Assembly (NCBI RefSeq): GCF_000422645.1
Contig: NZ_KE383897.1
Span: 11,753 to 75,752 of the forward strand
Reading direction: 5' to 3'
DNA length: 64,000 bases
Origin: Ferrimonas futtsuensis DSM 18154
GTDB taxonomy: Bacteria > Pseudomonadota > Gammaproteobacteria > Enterobacterales > Shewanellaceae
The position numbers and the translations under genes were made by a program. The notes beneath the pieces were generated by a model. It was given only the letters and a program-made list of their open reading frames with translations. It did no database searches and was not told the origin of the DNA. Positions 8,227-17,588 of the stretch are shown here, piece after piece. Position 1 is the stretch's first letter, and the number at the start of each line of letters is the position of its first letter.

Positions 8227-9819
8227 TTAGTGATGGCCGGCACTGATGGCGCCCGCGGCTGCTTCTGCGACTGAGTGGTGGTTGATCCAATGCATCTCAT
8301 AGAAGTACTGAGTCAGGTTATCCAGCAAACCGAATTCGATGGTCGCCAGGCCCACAAAGGACATCACTATGGTGTAGGGCAGGGCCAGAATCACCATGCG
8401 ACCGTAAGACAGGCGGATAAGCGGGGCCAGGGCCGAGGTCAGCAGGAACAGGAAGGCAGCCTGGCCGTTGGGGGTAGCAACGGAGGGCAGGTTGGTACCT
8501 GTATTGATGGCCACAGCCAGCATGTCGAACTGGTCTCGGGTGATCTTGCCTTCCAGCAAAGCGGTCTTCACTTCGTTAATGTACACGGTACCCACAAACA
8601 CGTTGTCGGACACCATGGACAGCAGACCGTTGGCGATAAAGAACATCACCGCCTGAGTCTTACCGGAGTAGGAGAGTACCCAGGTGATCACTGGAGCAAA
8701 CAGACCCTGCTCGATGATGACGCCTACAATGGCGAAGAATACGGCCAGCAGGGCGGTAAAGGGCAGAGCCTCTTCAAATGCCTTACCCAAGGAGTGCTCA
8801 TCGATAATGCCATTGAAGGAGGTGGTCAGAATGATCACAGACAGACCAATCAGACCTACGGCCGCCAGGTGCAGTGCCAGGCCAGCCACCAGCCACAGGC
8901 CTACCAGACCCTGAATGATCAGCATGGCACGGTCCTTGTTGGTACGGCGCTTATCTTCATACTCGGCGTAATCAACCAGGATCTTGCGAACAGACTCGGG
9001 CAGCTCTTCACCGTAACCCACGATCTTGAACTTCTCGACCAGCACACAGGTCAGCAGGCCGGCGGCCAGTACAGGTATGGTCACCGGGGACATGCGCACG
9101 AAGAATTCGGCGAAGTTCCAGTTGGACTGGGCGGCGATGATCAGGTTCTGAGGTTCACCGACCATGGTGCATACGCCACCGAGGGCGGTACCCACACCGG
9201 CGTGCATCATCAGGTTGCGCAGGAAGCCACGGAACTGTTCCAGGTCGTCCTTGCACAGGTCGTCCTGTTCGTCGTTGTTGTGGTCGTGATCCTGAGTGAA
9301 ATCCTTACCCGACGCGACCTTGTGGTAGATGGTGTAGAAACCAATGGCTACCGCAATGATTACCGCGATAACGGTCAGGGCATCGAGGAAGGCAGACAGG
9401 AAGGCAGAGAAGAAACAGAAGGCTAGAGACAACAAGGCCTTGGAACGGACCTTGGTGACCAGCTTGGTAAAGATGAACAGCAGCAGCTGCTTCATAAAGA
9501 AGATACCCGCCACCATAAAGATAAGCAGCAGAATCACTTCCAGGTTGGCTTCCAGCTCATGGAGCACGGTTGCCGGTGAGGTCATGCCTATGGCCACAGC
9601 TTCGATGGCCAGTAGGCCGCCGGGCTGAAGCGGGTAGCACTTCAAGGCCATGGCCAGGGTAAAGATGAACTCAATCACCAGCAGCCAGCCGGCGATAAAG
9701 GGGTCGATCGCGAAGACAATCGGGTTGATCACCAAAAAGGCGATGATTGCCAATTTGTACCACTTAGGCGCCTGGCCTAAGAAGTTGTGAAAAAAGGCTT
9801 GGCGTAGACTTAGTGCCAT
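8227..9819 (-). CDS. nhaB: Na+/H+ antiporter NhaB
   Basis: 530 residues, the usual length for NhaB, with about a dozen hydrophobic segments. The N-terminus ([21 protein letters not shown]) and the [13 protein letters not shown] motif are typical of the family. It exports Na+ in exchange for protons at the inner membrane. An acidic/His-rich cytoplasmic insert (about residues 172-190) is notable. A strong ribosome binding site (AAGGAAGGGAG) precedes the ATG. It diverges from fadR, the same arrangement as in E. coli. Confidence 0.95.
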   Translation of the reverse strand: MALSLRQAFFHNFLGQAPKWYKLAIIAFLVINPIVFAIDPFIAGWLLVIEFIFTLAMALKCYPLQPGGLLAIEAVAIGMTSPATVLHELEANLEVILLLIFMVAGIFFMKQLLLFIFTKLVTKVRSKALLSLAFCFFSAFLSAFLDALTVIAVIIAVAIGFYTIYHKVASGKDFTQDHDHNNDEQDDLCKDDLEQFRGFLRNLMMHAGVGTALGGVCTMVGEPQNLIIAAQSNWNFAEFFVRMSPVTIPVLAAGLLTCVLVEKFKIVGYGEELPESVRKILVDYAEYEDKRRTNKDRAMLIIQGLVGLWLVAGLALHLAAVGLIGLSVIILTTSFNGIIDEHSLGKAFEEALPFTALLAVFFAIVGVIIEQGLFAPVITWVLSYSGKTQAVMFFIANGLLSMVSDNVFVGTVYINEVKTALLEGKITRDQFDMLAVAINTGTNLPSVATPNGQAAFLFLLTSALAPLIRLSYGRMVILALPYTIVMSFVGLATIEFGLLDNLTQYFYEMHWINHHSVAEAAAGAISAGHH

Positions 9820-10129
9820 AGCTCCCTTCCTTACTATTTTATCGATTTTATTGTGGTGTCGCAGACAGATGGGCGATCATACTCGGATTTGTGGTTAACG
9901 TTAACTGACACCGAATATCAAAAATCCTTATCATTATTTGATAATGCTAAGGTTCGACCACTTTTTTACAGTTAATCTGGCTGCGAATCCACCGAATAGC
10001 ATGTTAAAGTTGTGAACGAACTCAATTTAGTTAAATATTTGGGGAGCGGATCGCATTTTTGCATTTGTTCTTTATTTGCTAAGATAATTCAATTACACCT
10101 TGTTCAAGAGTCGTAAGGCCCCCGTGACT
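9820..10129. promoter_or_regulatory. Divergent nhaB-fadR promoter region
   Basis: 310 bp, AT-rich, without genes. It contains the perfect palindrome GTTAACGTTAAC (9894-9905) and an imperfect AATATCAAAAATCC / ATTATTTGATAAT arrangement near 9915-9945, both possible operators. No FadR-type TGGT-N3-ACCA core was seen here, so FadR autoregulation is not evident. Confidence 0.35.
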
Positions 10130-10840
10130 ATGATAATAAAAGCGCAGAGTCCAGCAGGATTTGCCGAAGAGTACATCGTAAAATCCATATGGAACAATAA
10201 GTTCGCACCTGGAACCATACTGCCAGCGGAGCGCGAACTGTCCGAGCTGATCGGGGTAACCCGAACCACTTTGAGGGAAGTTTTGCAGCGTCTGGCCAGA
10301 GATGGCTGGCTGACGATTCAGCACGGTAAACCGACCCGGGTGAACAATTTCTGGGAGACCTCCGGGCTTAATATCCTGGAAACCATTGCCCGCCTGGACC
10401 AGGATGGCGTGCCGGAGCTGATGGATCAACTGCTCTCCGCCCGCACTAATATCAGCGCCATCTATATCCGCTCTGCGGTGCGCTATAACCCGGTGCGTGC
10501 TCAGGAAGTCTTGTCTCAGTGGAGCGACATCCATGATGATCCCAGTGCATTCTCCGATTACGACTACAACCTGAACCACTCCCTGGCTATGGCCTCGGAC
10601 AACCCCATCTACGCCCTGATCCTCAACGGCTTCAAGGGTCTCTACAGCCGGGTTGGCCGATACTACTTCAGTCAGGAAGCGGCCCGGGATCTGGCTCGTA
10701 ACTACTATAAGGACCTGCTGAAATGCGCCGAGCAGGGGGATGCCGACGAGGTGCCTCACATCGTTCGCAAATATGGCATTGAGTCCGGTAAGTTGTGGAT
10801 GAGAATTCGCTCCGATATGCCCAAGGATATCGCCGAGTAA
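10130..10840 (+). CDS. fadR: Fatty acid metabolism regulator FadR
   Basis: 236 residues from ATG 10130, beginning [20 protein letters not shown], almost the same as E. coli FadR. The N-terminal GntR winged helix (about 30-75) contains the recognition segment [18 protein letters not shown]; the rest is the all-helical acyl-CoA binding domain. FadR represses beta-oxidation genes and activates unsaturated fatty acid synthesis; long-chain acyl-CoA releases it from DNA. An in-frame TTG at 10100 is unlikely. Candidate targets in this window are fadE and the yfcZ-like gene. A terminator follows at 10864. Confidence 0.95.
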   Translation: MIIKAQSPAGFAEEYIVKSIWNNKFAPGTILPAERELSELIGVTRTTLREVLQRLARDGWLTIQHGKPTRVNNFWETSGLNILETIARLDQDGVPELMDQLLSARTNISAIYIRSAVRYNPVRAQEVLSQWSDIHDDPSAFSDYDYNLNHSLAMASDNPIYALILNGFKGLYSRVGRYYFSQEAARDLARNYYKDLLKCAEQGDADEVPHIVRKYGIESGKLWMRIRSDMPKDIAE

Positions 10841-10863
10841 GACCGTCGTGGTCTGCCATACAG

Positions 10864-10891
10864 AAAAAAGCCCGCTTCAGCGGGCTTTTTT
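10864..10891. terminator. Bidirectional terminator between fadR and ycgB
   Basis: AAAAAAGCCCGC / GCGGGCTTTTTT around loop TTCA. Both strands carry a T-run, fitting the convergent flanking genes. Confidence 0.9.
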
Positions 10892-10943
10892 GTGGTCAGT
10901 CGAACGGTGAATATGGCCTGCAGGCTCCGGTGGGGCTCTGCCG

Positions 10944-12452
10944 TTACTCTTCGGCTTTGGCCAGGCTTCGGGCAATGATCTCCGTATTGCCGTTCTCCTT
11001 CTCCTCCTCCAGGTAGACATCGAACCCCCACAGGCGGTGCAGGTGCTTCATCACCTCCTCCTTGCTGTCAGCCAGGGGGATGCGACTGTGGGGCTGATAG
11101 CGGAGAATCAGTGAGCGGTCCCCTCTGACCTTGACGTTCCACACCTGGATATTGGGCTCCAGATTGGAAAGGTTGTACTGGGCGGACAGGTTCTGTCTTA
11201 ATTCCCGATAGCCCTCATCGTTGTGGATGGCGCCCACCTCCAGGTAACTCTTGCGGTCGTCGTCCTGAACGGTGAAGAACTTGAACTGACGCATTATCTT
11301 GGGTGATAGGTATTGAGAGATAAAACTCTCATCCTTGAAGTTATTCATGGCGAAATGCAGGGTGTCCAGCCAGTTGGAGCCGGCGATATCCGGGAACCAG
11401 CGTTTGTCCTCCTCGTCCGGGTCCTCGCAGATTCGACGGATGTCCTGGAACATGGCAAAGCCCAGGGCGTAAGGATTGATACCGCTGTAGTAGGGGCTGT
11501 TGTATTCCGGCTGCATCACCACATTGGTGTGGCTGTGGAGAAACTCCATGATGAAGCGGTCTGTCACCAGGCCTTCGTCATAGAGGTGATTCATGATGGT
11601 GTAGTGCCAGAAGGTGGCCCAGCCCTCGTTCATCACCTGGGTCTGTTTCTGGGGGTAGAAGTACTGGGAGATCTTGCGAACGATGCGCACCACCTCACGT
11701 TGCCAGGGCTCCAGAAGCGGCGCATTCTTTTCGATGAAGTAAAGCAGGTTCTCCTGAGGATCGGATGGGAAGCGGGGGGCCTGCTTGTCCTCCTCCTCAC
11801 TCTGGGTAGCCGGCAGGGTGCGCCACAGATCGTTGACCTGAGACTGCAGGTAGGCTTCCCGCTCTTTGAGACGCGTCTTCTCCTCACGTAAGGAGATCTC
11901 GGCGGGGCGCTTGTACCTGTCCACACCCAGGTTCATCAGGGCGTGACAGGAATCCAGCAGTTCCTCAACGGCGTCGATGCCATGGGCCTCTTCGCACTCG
12001 GCAATGAAGTTCTTGGCGAATACCAGGTAGTCGATGATGGAGTCAGCATCGGTCCAGGTCTGGAACAGATAATTGCCCTTGAAGAAGCTGTTGTGGCCGT
12101 AACAGGCGTGGGCCATCACCAGGGCTTGCATGGTGATGGTGTTCTCCTCCATCAGGTAGGCGATACAGGGGTTGGAGTTGATCACGATCTCGTAGGCCAG
12201 GCCCATTTGACCGCGCTTATAATGACGTTCAGTTTCAATGAACTTCTTGCCGAAGGTCCAGTGGGAGTAGCCGATGGGCATGCCGACACTGGCGTAGGCA
12301 TCCATCATCTGCTCGGCGGAGATCACCTCTATCTGATTGGGGTAGGTGTCCAGCCGGTACAGCGTGGCTACCCGCTCAATCTCTTTGTGATACTGATCCA
12401 GAAGGTCAAAGGTCCAGTCTGGTCCGTCTGACAGGGTACGTTTCTCGGTCAT
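10944..12452 (-). CDS. ycgB: SpoVR family protein (YcgB)
   Basis: 502 residues, a typical length. Motifs MGLAYEIVINSNPCIAYLME and MNEGWATFWHYTIMNHLYD are strongly conserved in SpoVR/YcgB proteins. The name comes from a Bacillus spore-cortex gene; in proteobacteria it accompanies PrkA and YeaH and is associated with stress or stationary phase, with no defined activity. It is the last gene of a prkA-yeaH-ycgB operon; 20 bases separate it from yeaH. Confidence 0.92.
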   Translation of the reverse strand: MTEKRTLSDGPDWTFDLLDQYHKEIERVATLYRLDTYPNQIEVISAEQMMDAYASVGMPIGYSHWTFGKKFIETERHYKRGQMGLAYEIVINSNPCIAYLMEENTITMQALVMAHACYGHNSFFKGNYLFQTWTDADSIIDYLVFAKNFIAECEEAHGIDAVEELLDSCHALMNLGVDRYKRPAEISLREEKTRLKEREAYLQSQVNDLWRTLPATQSEEEDKQAPRFPSDPQENLLYFIEKNAPLLEPWQREVVRIVRKISQYFYPQKQTQVMNEGWATFWHYTIMNHLYDEGLVTDRFIMEFLHSHTNVVMQPEYNSPYYSGINPYALGFAMFQDIRRICEDPDEEDKRWFPDIAGSNWLDTLHFAMNNFKDESFISQYLSPKIMRQFKFFTVQDDDRKSYLEVGAIHNDEGYRELRQNLSAQYNLSNLEPNIQVWNVKVRGDRSLILRYQPHSRIPLADSKEEVMKHLHRLWGFDVYLEEEKENGNTEIIARSLAKAEE

Positions 12453-12472
12453 CGGTTTCCCCCCAAATGGAA

Positions 12473-13747
12473 TCAGGCCGTCTGTTTTTTAAACAGCTCT
12501 TTGAATACCGGGAAGATGTCTTCCACGGAGCGGATGTGTTGCATGGCGAAGTGAGAGTGAACCTGGGCCAGGGTCTCATACTCGCGCCACAGAGTCTGAT
12601 GGGCCCGGTTGGTGATCTCTATGTAGGTGAAGTAGCGGCAAGTCGGCAGCAGCGACTGATCTAGCAGCTGTCGACACAGGGGCGAATCGTCGGCCCAGTT
12701 GTCGCCATCCGAGGCTTGGGCTGCGTAGATGTTCCATTCGTTGGAGGGGTAGCGCTCCTGCTGAATCTCATGCATCAGTTTCAATGCGCTGGAGACTATG
12801 GTCCCGCCGGTTTCCTGGCTGTAGAAAAACTCCTGCTCATCCACCTCCTTCGCTTGGGTATGGTGGCGGATGAACACCACGTCCAGCTCTTTATAGGTCC
12901 GGGTCAGGAACAGGTAGAGCAGGATGTAGAAGCGTTTGGCGATATCCTTGGTGGCCTGGTCCATGGAGCCGGAGACATCCATCAGGCAGAACATCACCGC
13001 CTTGGAGGTGGGCACCGCCTGCTTGGCGAAGTTGGTGTATTTAAGGTCATAGGTGTCCAGGAAAGGCACCGCCTTGATCCGCTTGCGCAGCTCCTCAATC
13101 TCCTCCTTAAGCGCCTGGATCTCTTCACTGCTGGAGCCTGGGGTGTTGGTCAGTGCGTCCAGCTTGGCCTCCGCTTCATGCAGGGCACGGCGTTTTCCTG
13201 CAGTCATGGCGGTCCGCCTGGCCAGAGACTCCCGCAATGAGCGAACGATGTGAATGTTGGCAGGCTGGCCTTCTGAGGTGATGCCGGCCCTAACGGTTTT
13301 GAACTCCACCAGTTTATCCAGAGCGGTCTTCTGCAGGTTAGGAAGCTCAAGATCGTCGAACAGGATATCCAGGTACTCATCCTTGGAGATCTCGAACACG
13401 AAGTCGTCGCTGCCTTCCCCGCTGTCAGAGGCCTGGCCCTGACCCGCGCCACCCCCCCCCCCCTGAGGAGGGCGATCGATGCGGTCTCCCCGGTGGAACT
13501 GATCGTTACCCGGGTGAACCGTTTGGCGAACCCCTCCGCGACCGGTGTGAAACACCGGTTCGGAGATGTTCTTGGTGGGCAGGGTAATCTTCTCGCCGCT
13601 CTCCACATCGGTGACGCTGCGGTTGGTGGCGGCATCGGAGACCGCCTGCTTAATCTGCTTCTTATAGCGACGCAGAAAACGCTGGCGGTTGACCGTGCTT
13701 TTGCCCTTGGTGTTGAGGCGCTTGTCGATAAAATGCGTCATAGGCAC
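12473..13747 (-). CDS. yeaH: YeaH/YhbH family protein (DUF444)
   Basis: 424 residues. The central [19 protein letters not shown] region and the von Willebrand A-like segment with [18 protein letters not shown] (a MIDAS-type DxSxS) are diagnostic of YeaH. It is thought to act with the PrkA kinase under starvation or stress; the partner and effect are not established. The Gly-rich linker is encoded by an uninterrupted run of 12 G on the coding strand (plus-strand C-run 13452-13463), a potential slippage site. It lies 12 bases downstream of prkA. Confidence 0.93.
   Translation of the reverse strand: MPMTHFIDKRLNTKGKSTVNRQRFLRRYKKQIKQAVSDAATNRSVTDVESGEKITLPTKNISEPVFHTGRGGVRQTVHPGNDQFHRGDRIDRPPQGGGGGAGQGQASDSGEGSDDFVFEISKDEYLDILFDDLELPNLQKTALDKLVEFKTVRAGITSEGQPANIHIVRSLRESLARRTAMTAGKRRALHEAEAKLDALTNTPGSSSEEIQALKEEIEELRKRIKAVPFLDTYDLKYTNFAKQAVPTSKAVMFCLMDVSGSMDQATKDIAKRFYILLYLFLTRTYKELDVVFIRHHTQAKEVDEQEFFYSQETGGTIVSSALKLMHEIQQERYPSNEWNIYAAQASDGDNWADDSPLCRQLLDQSLLPTCRYFTYIEITNRAHQTLWREYETLAQVHSHFAMQHIRSVEDIFPVFKELFKKQTA
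13452..13463. repeat. Homopolymer C12/G12 tract inside yeaH
   Basis: Twelve consecutive C on the plus strand, read as G12 on the coding strand and encoding the glycine linker. A change of one base would shift the frame of yeaH about 100 codons from its start. Confidence 0.85.
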
Positions 13748-13759
13748 TCTCCCACCGCA

Positions 13760-15694
13760 TCAGGATGACTTGCGTACCCTCAGGTACCACTCGGAGAGCA
13801 GGCGAACCTGCTTGCGGGTGTATCCCTTCTCCATCATGCGGTCGACGAAGTCATCATGCTTCTGCTGTTCGTCCGCAGAGGTTTTGGTGTTGAAGGAGAT
13901 CACCGGCAACAGATCCTCGGTGTTGGAGAACATCTTCTTCTCGATCACCGTGCGCAGTTTCTCGTAGCTGACCCAGTTAGGGTTCTTACCGGCGTTGTTG
14001 GCCCGGGCACGCAGTACAAAGTTGACGATCTCGTTCCGGAAATCCTTGGGATTGCTGATCCCCGCCGGCTTCTCGATCTTCTCAAGTTCCGCATTCAGGG
14101 CTGCCCGGTCAAACAGCTGGCCGGTCTCCGGATCGCGGTATTCCTGATCTTGAATCCAGAAGTCGGCATAGGTGACGTAGCGATCGAAGATGTTCTGACC
14201 GTACTCGGAGTAGGACTCCAGATAGGCGGTCTGAATCTCCTTGCCGATAAACTCCACATACTTGGGGATCAAGTAGCCTTTCAGGTGTTCCAGATAGCGT
14301 TCAGCCATCTCCTGGGGAAACTGCTCGCGCTCGATCTGCTTCTCCAGCACGTAGAACAGGTGCACCGGATTGGCCGCCACCTCGCTGTGGTCGAAGTTGA
14401 ACACCCGGGAGAGAATCTTGAAGGCGAATCGGGTAGACAGTCCGTTCATCCCCTCATCCACACCAGCGTAGTCTTTGTACTCCTGGTGGGATTTGGCTTT
14501 GGGGTCGGTATCCTTGAGGGTTTCGCCGTCGTACACCCGCATCTTGGAGAAGACGGAGGAGTTTTCCGGGTCTTTCAGGCGAGACAGGACACTGAACTGG
14601 GCCAAAATATCCAGCACACCCGGGGCGCATTGGGCTTGGCTCAGATCTGAGCTGTCCAGCAGTTTTTCGTAGATCTTCTTCTCTTCCGAGACGCGCAGGC
14701 AGTAGGGCACCTTGACGATGTAGACCCGGTCCAGGAAGGCTTCGTTGTTCTTGTTGTTGCGGAAGGTCTGCCACTCCGACTCATTGGAGTGGGCCAGGAT
14801 GATGCCGGCGAAGGGCAGGGCGGACAGGCCCTCAGTACTGTTGTAGTTGCCCTCTTGGGTGGCGGTCAGCAGTGGGTGCAGCACCTTGATGGGCGCCTTG
14901 AACATCTCCACAAACTCCATGATCCCCTGGTTGGCCCGGCACAGGGCGCCGGAATAGGCGTAAGCATCGGCATCGTTCTGGGCGAAATGTTCCAGCTGAC
15001 GAATGTCGACTTTACCCACCAGAGAGGAGATATCCTGGTTGTTCTCATCGCCAGGCTCGGTCTTGGCGATGGCGATCTGGTCCAGGATGGACGGGTACAC
15101 CTTGGCCACTTTGAATTTGCTGATGTCACCGCCAAACTCGTGCAGTCGTTTTGCGGCCCAGGGCGACATGATGCTGCGCAGGTAGCGCTTGCTGATGTTG
15201 TACTCCTCATCCAGCAGTTTGCCATCCTCTTCCAGGTCAAACAGGCACAGGGGCGAGTCGTTCACCGGGCTGCGCTCACCATTGGCGCTCAGTACATAGA
15301 TGGGCACCTTGGACATCAATTTCTTCAGCTTTTCTGCCAGAGAGGATTTACCGCCGCCTACGGGCCCCAGCAGGTAGAGAATCTGCTTGGACTCCTCCAG
15401 ACCCTGTGCCGAGTGCTTGAGGTAGGCGACGATCTGCTCGATCGCCTCTTCCATGCCGTAAAACTCGGAAAAGGCCGGGTATCTGGCCACAACCCGGTTC
15501 GAGAAGATGCGTGACAGCCTGGGATCCTTGGCTGTGTCCACCATCTCCGGCTTACCAATGGCTTCCAGCAGGCGCTCGGCGGCGCTGCTGAAGGCGCTGT
15601 GATCGGTTTTGCACAGTTCCAGATAGTCCTGGATGCTCATCTCTTCGTCACGGGTACGTTCATAACGTTGCTGATAGTGCTGGAAAATGGTCAT
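13760..15694 (-). CDS. prkA: PrkA family serine protein kinase (YeaG)
   Basis: 644 residues. An AAA+-like N-terminal domain has a Walker A motif GPVGGGKSS at about 110-118, and the C-terminal part corresponds to the PrkA kinase-like domain. The start has a strong ribosome binding site (AGGGGGTGA). In E. coli the orthologue YeaG acts with YeaH in nitrogen-starvation and stationary-phase responses. It is the first gene of the prkA-yeaH-ycgB operon. The long leader contains a stable hairpin (15841-15875). Confidence 0.94.
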   Translation of the reverse strand: MTIFQHYQQRYERTRDEEMSIQDYLELCKTDHSAFSSAAERLLEAIGKPEMVDTAKDPRLSRIFSNRVVARYPAFSEFYGMEEAIEQIVAYLKHSAQGLEESKQILYLLGPVGGGKSSLAEKLKKLMSKVPIYVLSANGERSPVNDSPLCLFDLEEDGKLLDEEYNISKRYLRSIMSPWAAKRLHEFGGDISKFKVAKVYPSILDQIAIAKTEPGDENNQDISSLVGKVDIRQLEHFAQNDADAYAYSGALCRANQGIMEFVEMFKAPIKVLHPLLTATQEGNYNSTEGLSALPFAGIILAHSNESEWQTFRNNKNNEAFLDRVYIVKVPYCLRVSEEKKIYEKLLDSSDLSQAQCAPGVLDILAQFSVLSRLKDPENSSVFSKMRVYDGETLKDTDPKAKSHQEYKDYAGVDEGMNGLSTRFAFKILSRVFNFDHSEVAANPVHLFYVLEKQIEREQFPQEMAERYLEHLKGYLIPKYVEFIGKEIQTAYLESYSEYGQNIFDRYVTYADFWIQDQEYRDPETGQLFDRAALNAELEKIEKPAGISNPKDFRNEIVNFVLRARANNAGKNPNWVSYEKLRTVIEKKMFSNTEDLLPVISFNTKTSADEQQKHDDFVDRMMEKGYTRKQVRLLSEWYLRVRKSS

Positions 15695-16102
15695 CGGTCA
15701 CCCCCTGAAATCAGTTTTGCCGCGCCGTTGGCTGGGCAGTCATCTCCAACCCTTAGCATTAAGCGTAGACCCAATATTTCTAAATAGGACAGCAAACCAT
15801 AGATTTTTAAGACGAAATATTTCATGGGTTTAATGGGAAAGGGTCGAAAACTCTCCTCACTTAAGAGTTAGACCCCGGCATGTGAGCAGGGGTTTCAACT
15901 GTATACGGCCCAGGTAACGGAATTGCTCAGAAAATTTGTCTGCAGTTGCGCAGAGAATCCCCGCAGAAGCTGCTGTGGGCCTGCTCTGGGCGGGGGACGC
16001 CGAGCGCTGGAGTCTGTCATGCAAATGTCATAATTAACCATTAGCAGGTACGTTTGAGCTTTTGTTAAAGTGTCCTCGGTTGGTTACACAGGAAGTAGCG
16101 AT
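15695..16102. promoter_or_regulatory. prkA leader and promoter region
   Basis: 408 bp between divergent genes. A hairpin at 15841-15875 pairs GGGTC-AACTCT with AGAGTT-GACCC around a nine-base loop; on the minus strand it would sit about 150 nt before prkA. Further out, AATTGCTCAGAAAAT (15921) and AGTTGCGCAGAGAAT (15944) are an imperfect direct repeat (12 of 15), 23 bp apart. I could not find a convincing sigma-54 -24/-12 pair. Confidence 0.35.
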
Positions 16103-16303
16103 ATGTCGGTGACTCAACACGATCATGTTTCGATAGAGATGATTTCAACCTACGCCAGATGGTGCGGCATTCACAGCAAAGAGCAGTGGCGCGAATACCA
16201 TCAGCAGAACAGCCGTCCAAGCTGGGTGCCGGATGACCCTGAGAGGTTTTTCTCTCAGTCTGGCGAATGGCAGGGTTGGGACAAGCTCACCTCAGAGCAA
16301 TGA
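16103..16303 (+). CDS. Small Trp-rich conserved-looking protein
   Basis: 66 residues from ATG 16103 with ribosome binding site AGGAAG. No signal or membrane segment. The pattern YARWCGIHSKEQWREY, then RPSWVPDDPERFF, then GEWQGWDKL resembles a short motif repeated in some phage integrase-like and helicase-associated proteins (aromatic-x-GI-S...P..P..FY...GW..W), which is probably a nucleic-acid or protein-binding element. Standing alone as a 66-residue protein it has no assigned function. A hairpin terminator follows directly, which supports a real, separately transcribed gene. Confidence 0.65.
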   Translation: MSVTQHDHVSIEMISTYARWCGIHSKEQWREYHQQNSRPSWVPDDPERFFSQSGEWQGWDKLTSEQ

Positions 16304-16328
16304 TGGGGAAGAGCGGTTAGCAGAGTAG

Positions 16329-16350
16329 GGAGCCCGCCGGCTCCTTTGTT
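16329..16350 (+). terminator. Terminator after the 66-aa protein gene
   Basis: GGAGCC / GGCTCC around CGCC, followed by TTTGTT on the plus strand. Confidence 0.6.
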
Positions 16351-16364
16351 GATCTCCAGGCTCA

Positions 16365-16387
16365 AAAAAGGGAGCCGATTGGCTCCC
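16365..16387 (-). terminator. Terminator after sodB
   Basis: On the minus strand GGGAGCC-AATC-GGCTCCC is followed by TTTTTT, in the right place for sodB. Its stem nearly repeats that of the facing terminator at 16329. Confidence 0.8.
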
Positions 16388-16407
16388 TCATTGCAATGTT
16401 CAGCTGA

Positions 16408-16992
16408 TTAACCAGCGAAGTTCTGGTTGGCAAACTCCCAGTTTACCAGGGCCCAGAAACCCTTCATGTAATCGGGGCGAACGTTGCGGTAGTCGATGTA
16501 GTAGGCGTGCTCCCACAGGTCGACGGTCAGCAGAGGAGTCACCCCCTCGTCGGTCAGCGGAGTACCGGCATTGCTGGTGTTGACGATATCCAGGCTGCCA
16601 TCAGCTTTTTTCACCAACCAGGTCCAGCTGGAGCCGAAGTTGTTGATCGCCATGTCAGTGAACTTGGCCTTGAACGCGTCAAAAGAGCCAAAGGCCGCAT
16701 TGATGGCGTCAGCAATGGCGCCAGTCGCTTCGCCGCCACCGTTAGGGGACAGGCAGTGCCAGTAGAAAGTGTGATTCCAAATTTGGGCCGCGTTGTTGAA
16801 TACACCGCCGCTGGAGCTCTTGATGATCTCTTCCAGAGATTTACCGGCGAACTCGGTGCCCTCGATCAGGCCATTCAGCTTAACCACATAGGTGTTGTGG
16901 TGCTTGCCATGGTGAAAGTCCAGGGTCTCGGCTGAGATGTGGGGCTCCAGTGCATCCTTAGCGTAAGGCAGTGCAGGTAGTTCGAAAGCCAT
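16408..16992 (-). CDS. sodB: Iron superoxide dismutase SodB
   Basis: 194 residues. The metal ligands are visible: H27 (DFHHGKHH), H74 ([10 protein letters not shown]), and Asp/His in [13 protein letters not shown]. Gln70 in NNAAQIWNH is the residue expected for iron rather than manganese enzymes. It dismutates superoxide in the cytoplasm. The 5' leader contains a direct TTTAGCTG repeat. It diverges from grxD. Iron control by Fur or a small RNA is usual for sodB, but I cannot demonstrate the site. Confidence 0.96.
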   Translation of the reverse strand: MAFELPALPYAKDALEPHISAETLDFHHGKHHNTYVVKLNGLIEGTEFAGKSLEEIIKSSSGGVFNNAAQIWNHTFYWHCLSPNGGGEATGAIADAINAAFGSFDAFKAKFTDMAINNFGSSWTWLVKKADGSLDIVNTSNAGTPLTDEGVTPLLTVDLWEHAYYIDYRNVRPDYMKGFWALVNWEFANQNFAG

Positions 16993-17181
16993 TTGCGTTC
17001 TCCATTTAGCTGATTTAGCTGTTGGTTTTGTTCCGTTTTGACAACATTGTACTCGCTTAACCTGTGACGTGCATCATGATCCCAATTGAATGTTCTAACT
17101 GACTTCATCGAAAAAATACATTGGGGTTTGGTTGCACTTTTAATAGAATGAGAATCAAGATCACTACCAGATGTGGTACTC

Positions 17182-17520
17182 ATGGAAACTGTAGAGAAGA
17201 TTAAGTCACAAATCGCGGAAAATCCCATCATCCTGTATATGAAGGGTTCTCCCAAGCTGCCTAGCTGTGGATTTTCCGCTCAGGCATCCCAGATGCTGGT
17301 GAACTGCGGTGAAGCGTTTGCCTACGTGGATATCCTGCAAAACCCCGATATTCGTGCCGAGCTGCCGAAGTACGCCAACTGGCCCACCTTCCCTCAGCTG
17401 TGGGTGGAAGGTGAGCTGATCGGTGGCTGTGACATCATCCTTGAGATGGCACGTACCGGTGAGCTGCAAAGCCTGGTTACCGAGACTGCCGCCAAATACA
17501 AGGAGCAGGAGGCGGAGTAA
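17182..17520 (+). CDS. grxD: Monothiol glutaredoxin GrxD
   Basis: 112 residues from ATG 17182. The CGFS active site is at 29-32, with the family motifs KGSPKLPSCGFS, NWPTFPQLWV and GGCDII. Monothiol CGFS glutaredoxins bind a [2Fe-2S] cluster with glutathione and move it to acceptor proteins, often with BolA. The GTG at 17173 is in frame but less likely. It diverges from sodB and ends before a strong terminator. Confidence 0.94.
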   Translation: METVEKIKSQIAENPIILYMKGSPKLPSCGFSAQASQMLVNCGEAFAYVDILQNPDIRAELPKYANWPTFPQLWVEGELIGGCDIILEMARTGELQSLVTETAAKYKEQEAE

Positions 17521-17541
17521 TCCTCTCCTCAGAACTGCAAT

Positions 17542-17573
17542 AAAAGGGGCGCCATCGGGCGCCCCTTTTGTTG
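17542..17573. terminator. Bidirectional terminator after grxD
   Basis: AAAAGGGGCGCC / GGCGCCCCTTTT with a very short loop, between the convergent grxD and antiporter genes. T-runs occur on both strands. Confidence 0.85.
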
Positions 17574-17588
17574 TTTTTAAACGGCTTC

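Noticed and set aside
8275-9426. 383-codon open frame opposite nhaB
   Set aside because: It is a shadow of nhaB with low-complexity His/Gln/Gly composition; nhaB has family motifs and a ribosome binding site.
17140-17165. Fur-box-like AATAGAATGAGAATCAAG between sodB and grxD
   Set aside because: Too few matches to the 19-bp Fur consensus to claim by eye.
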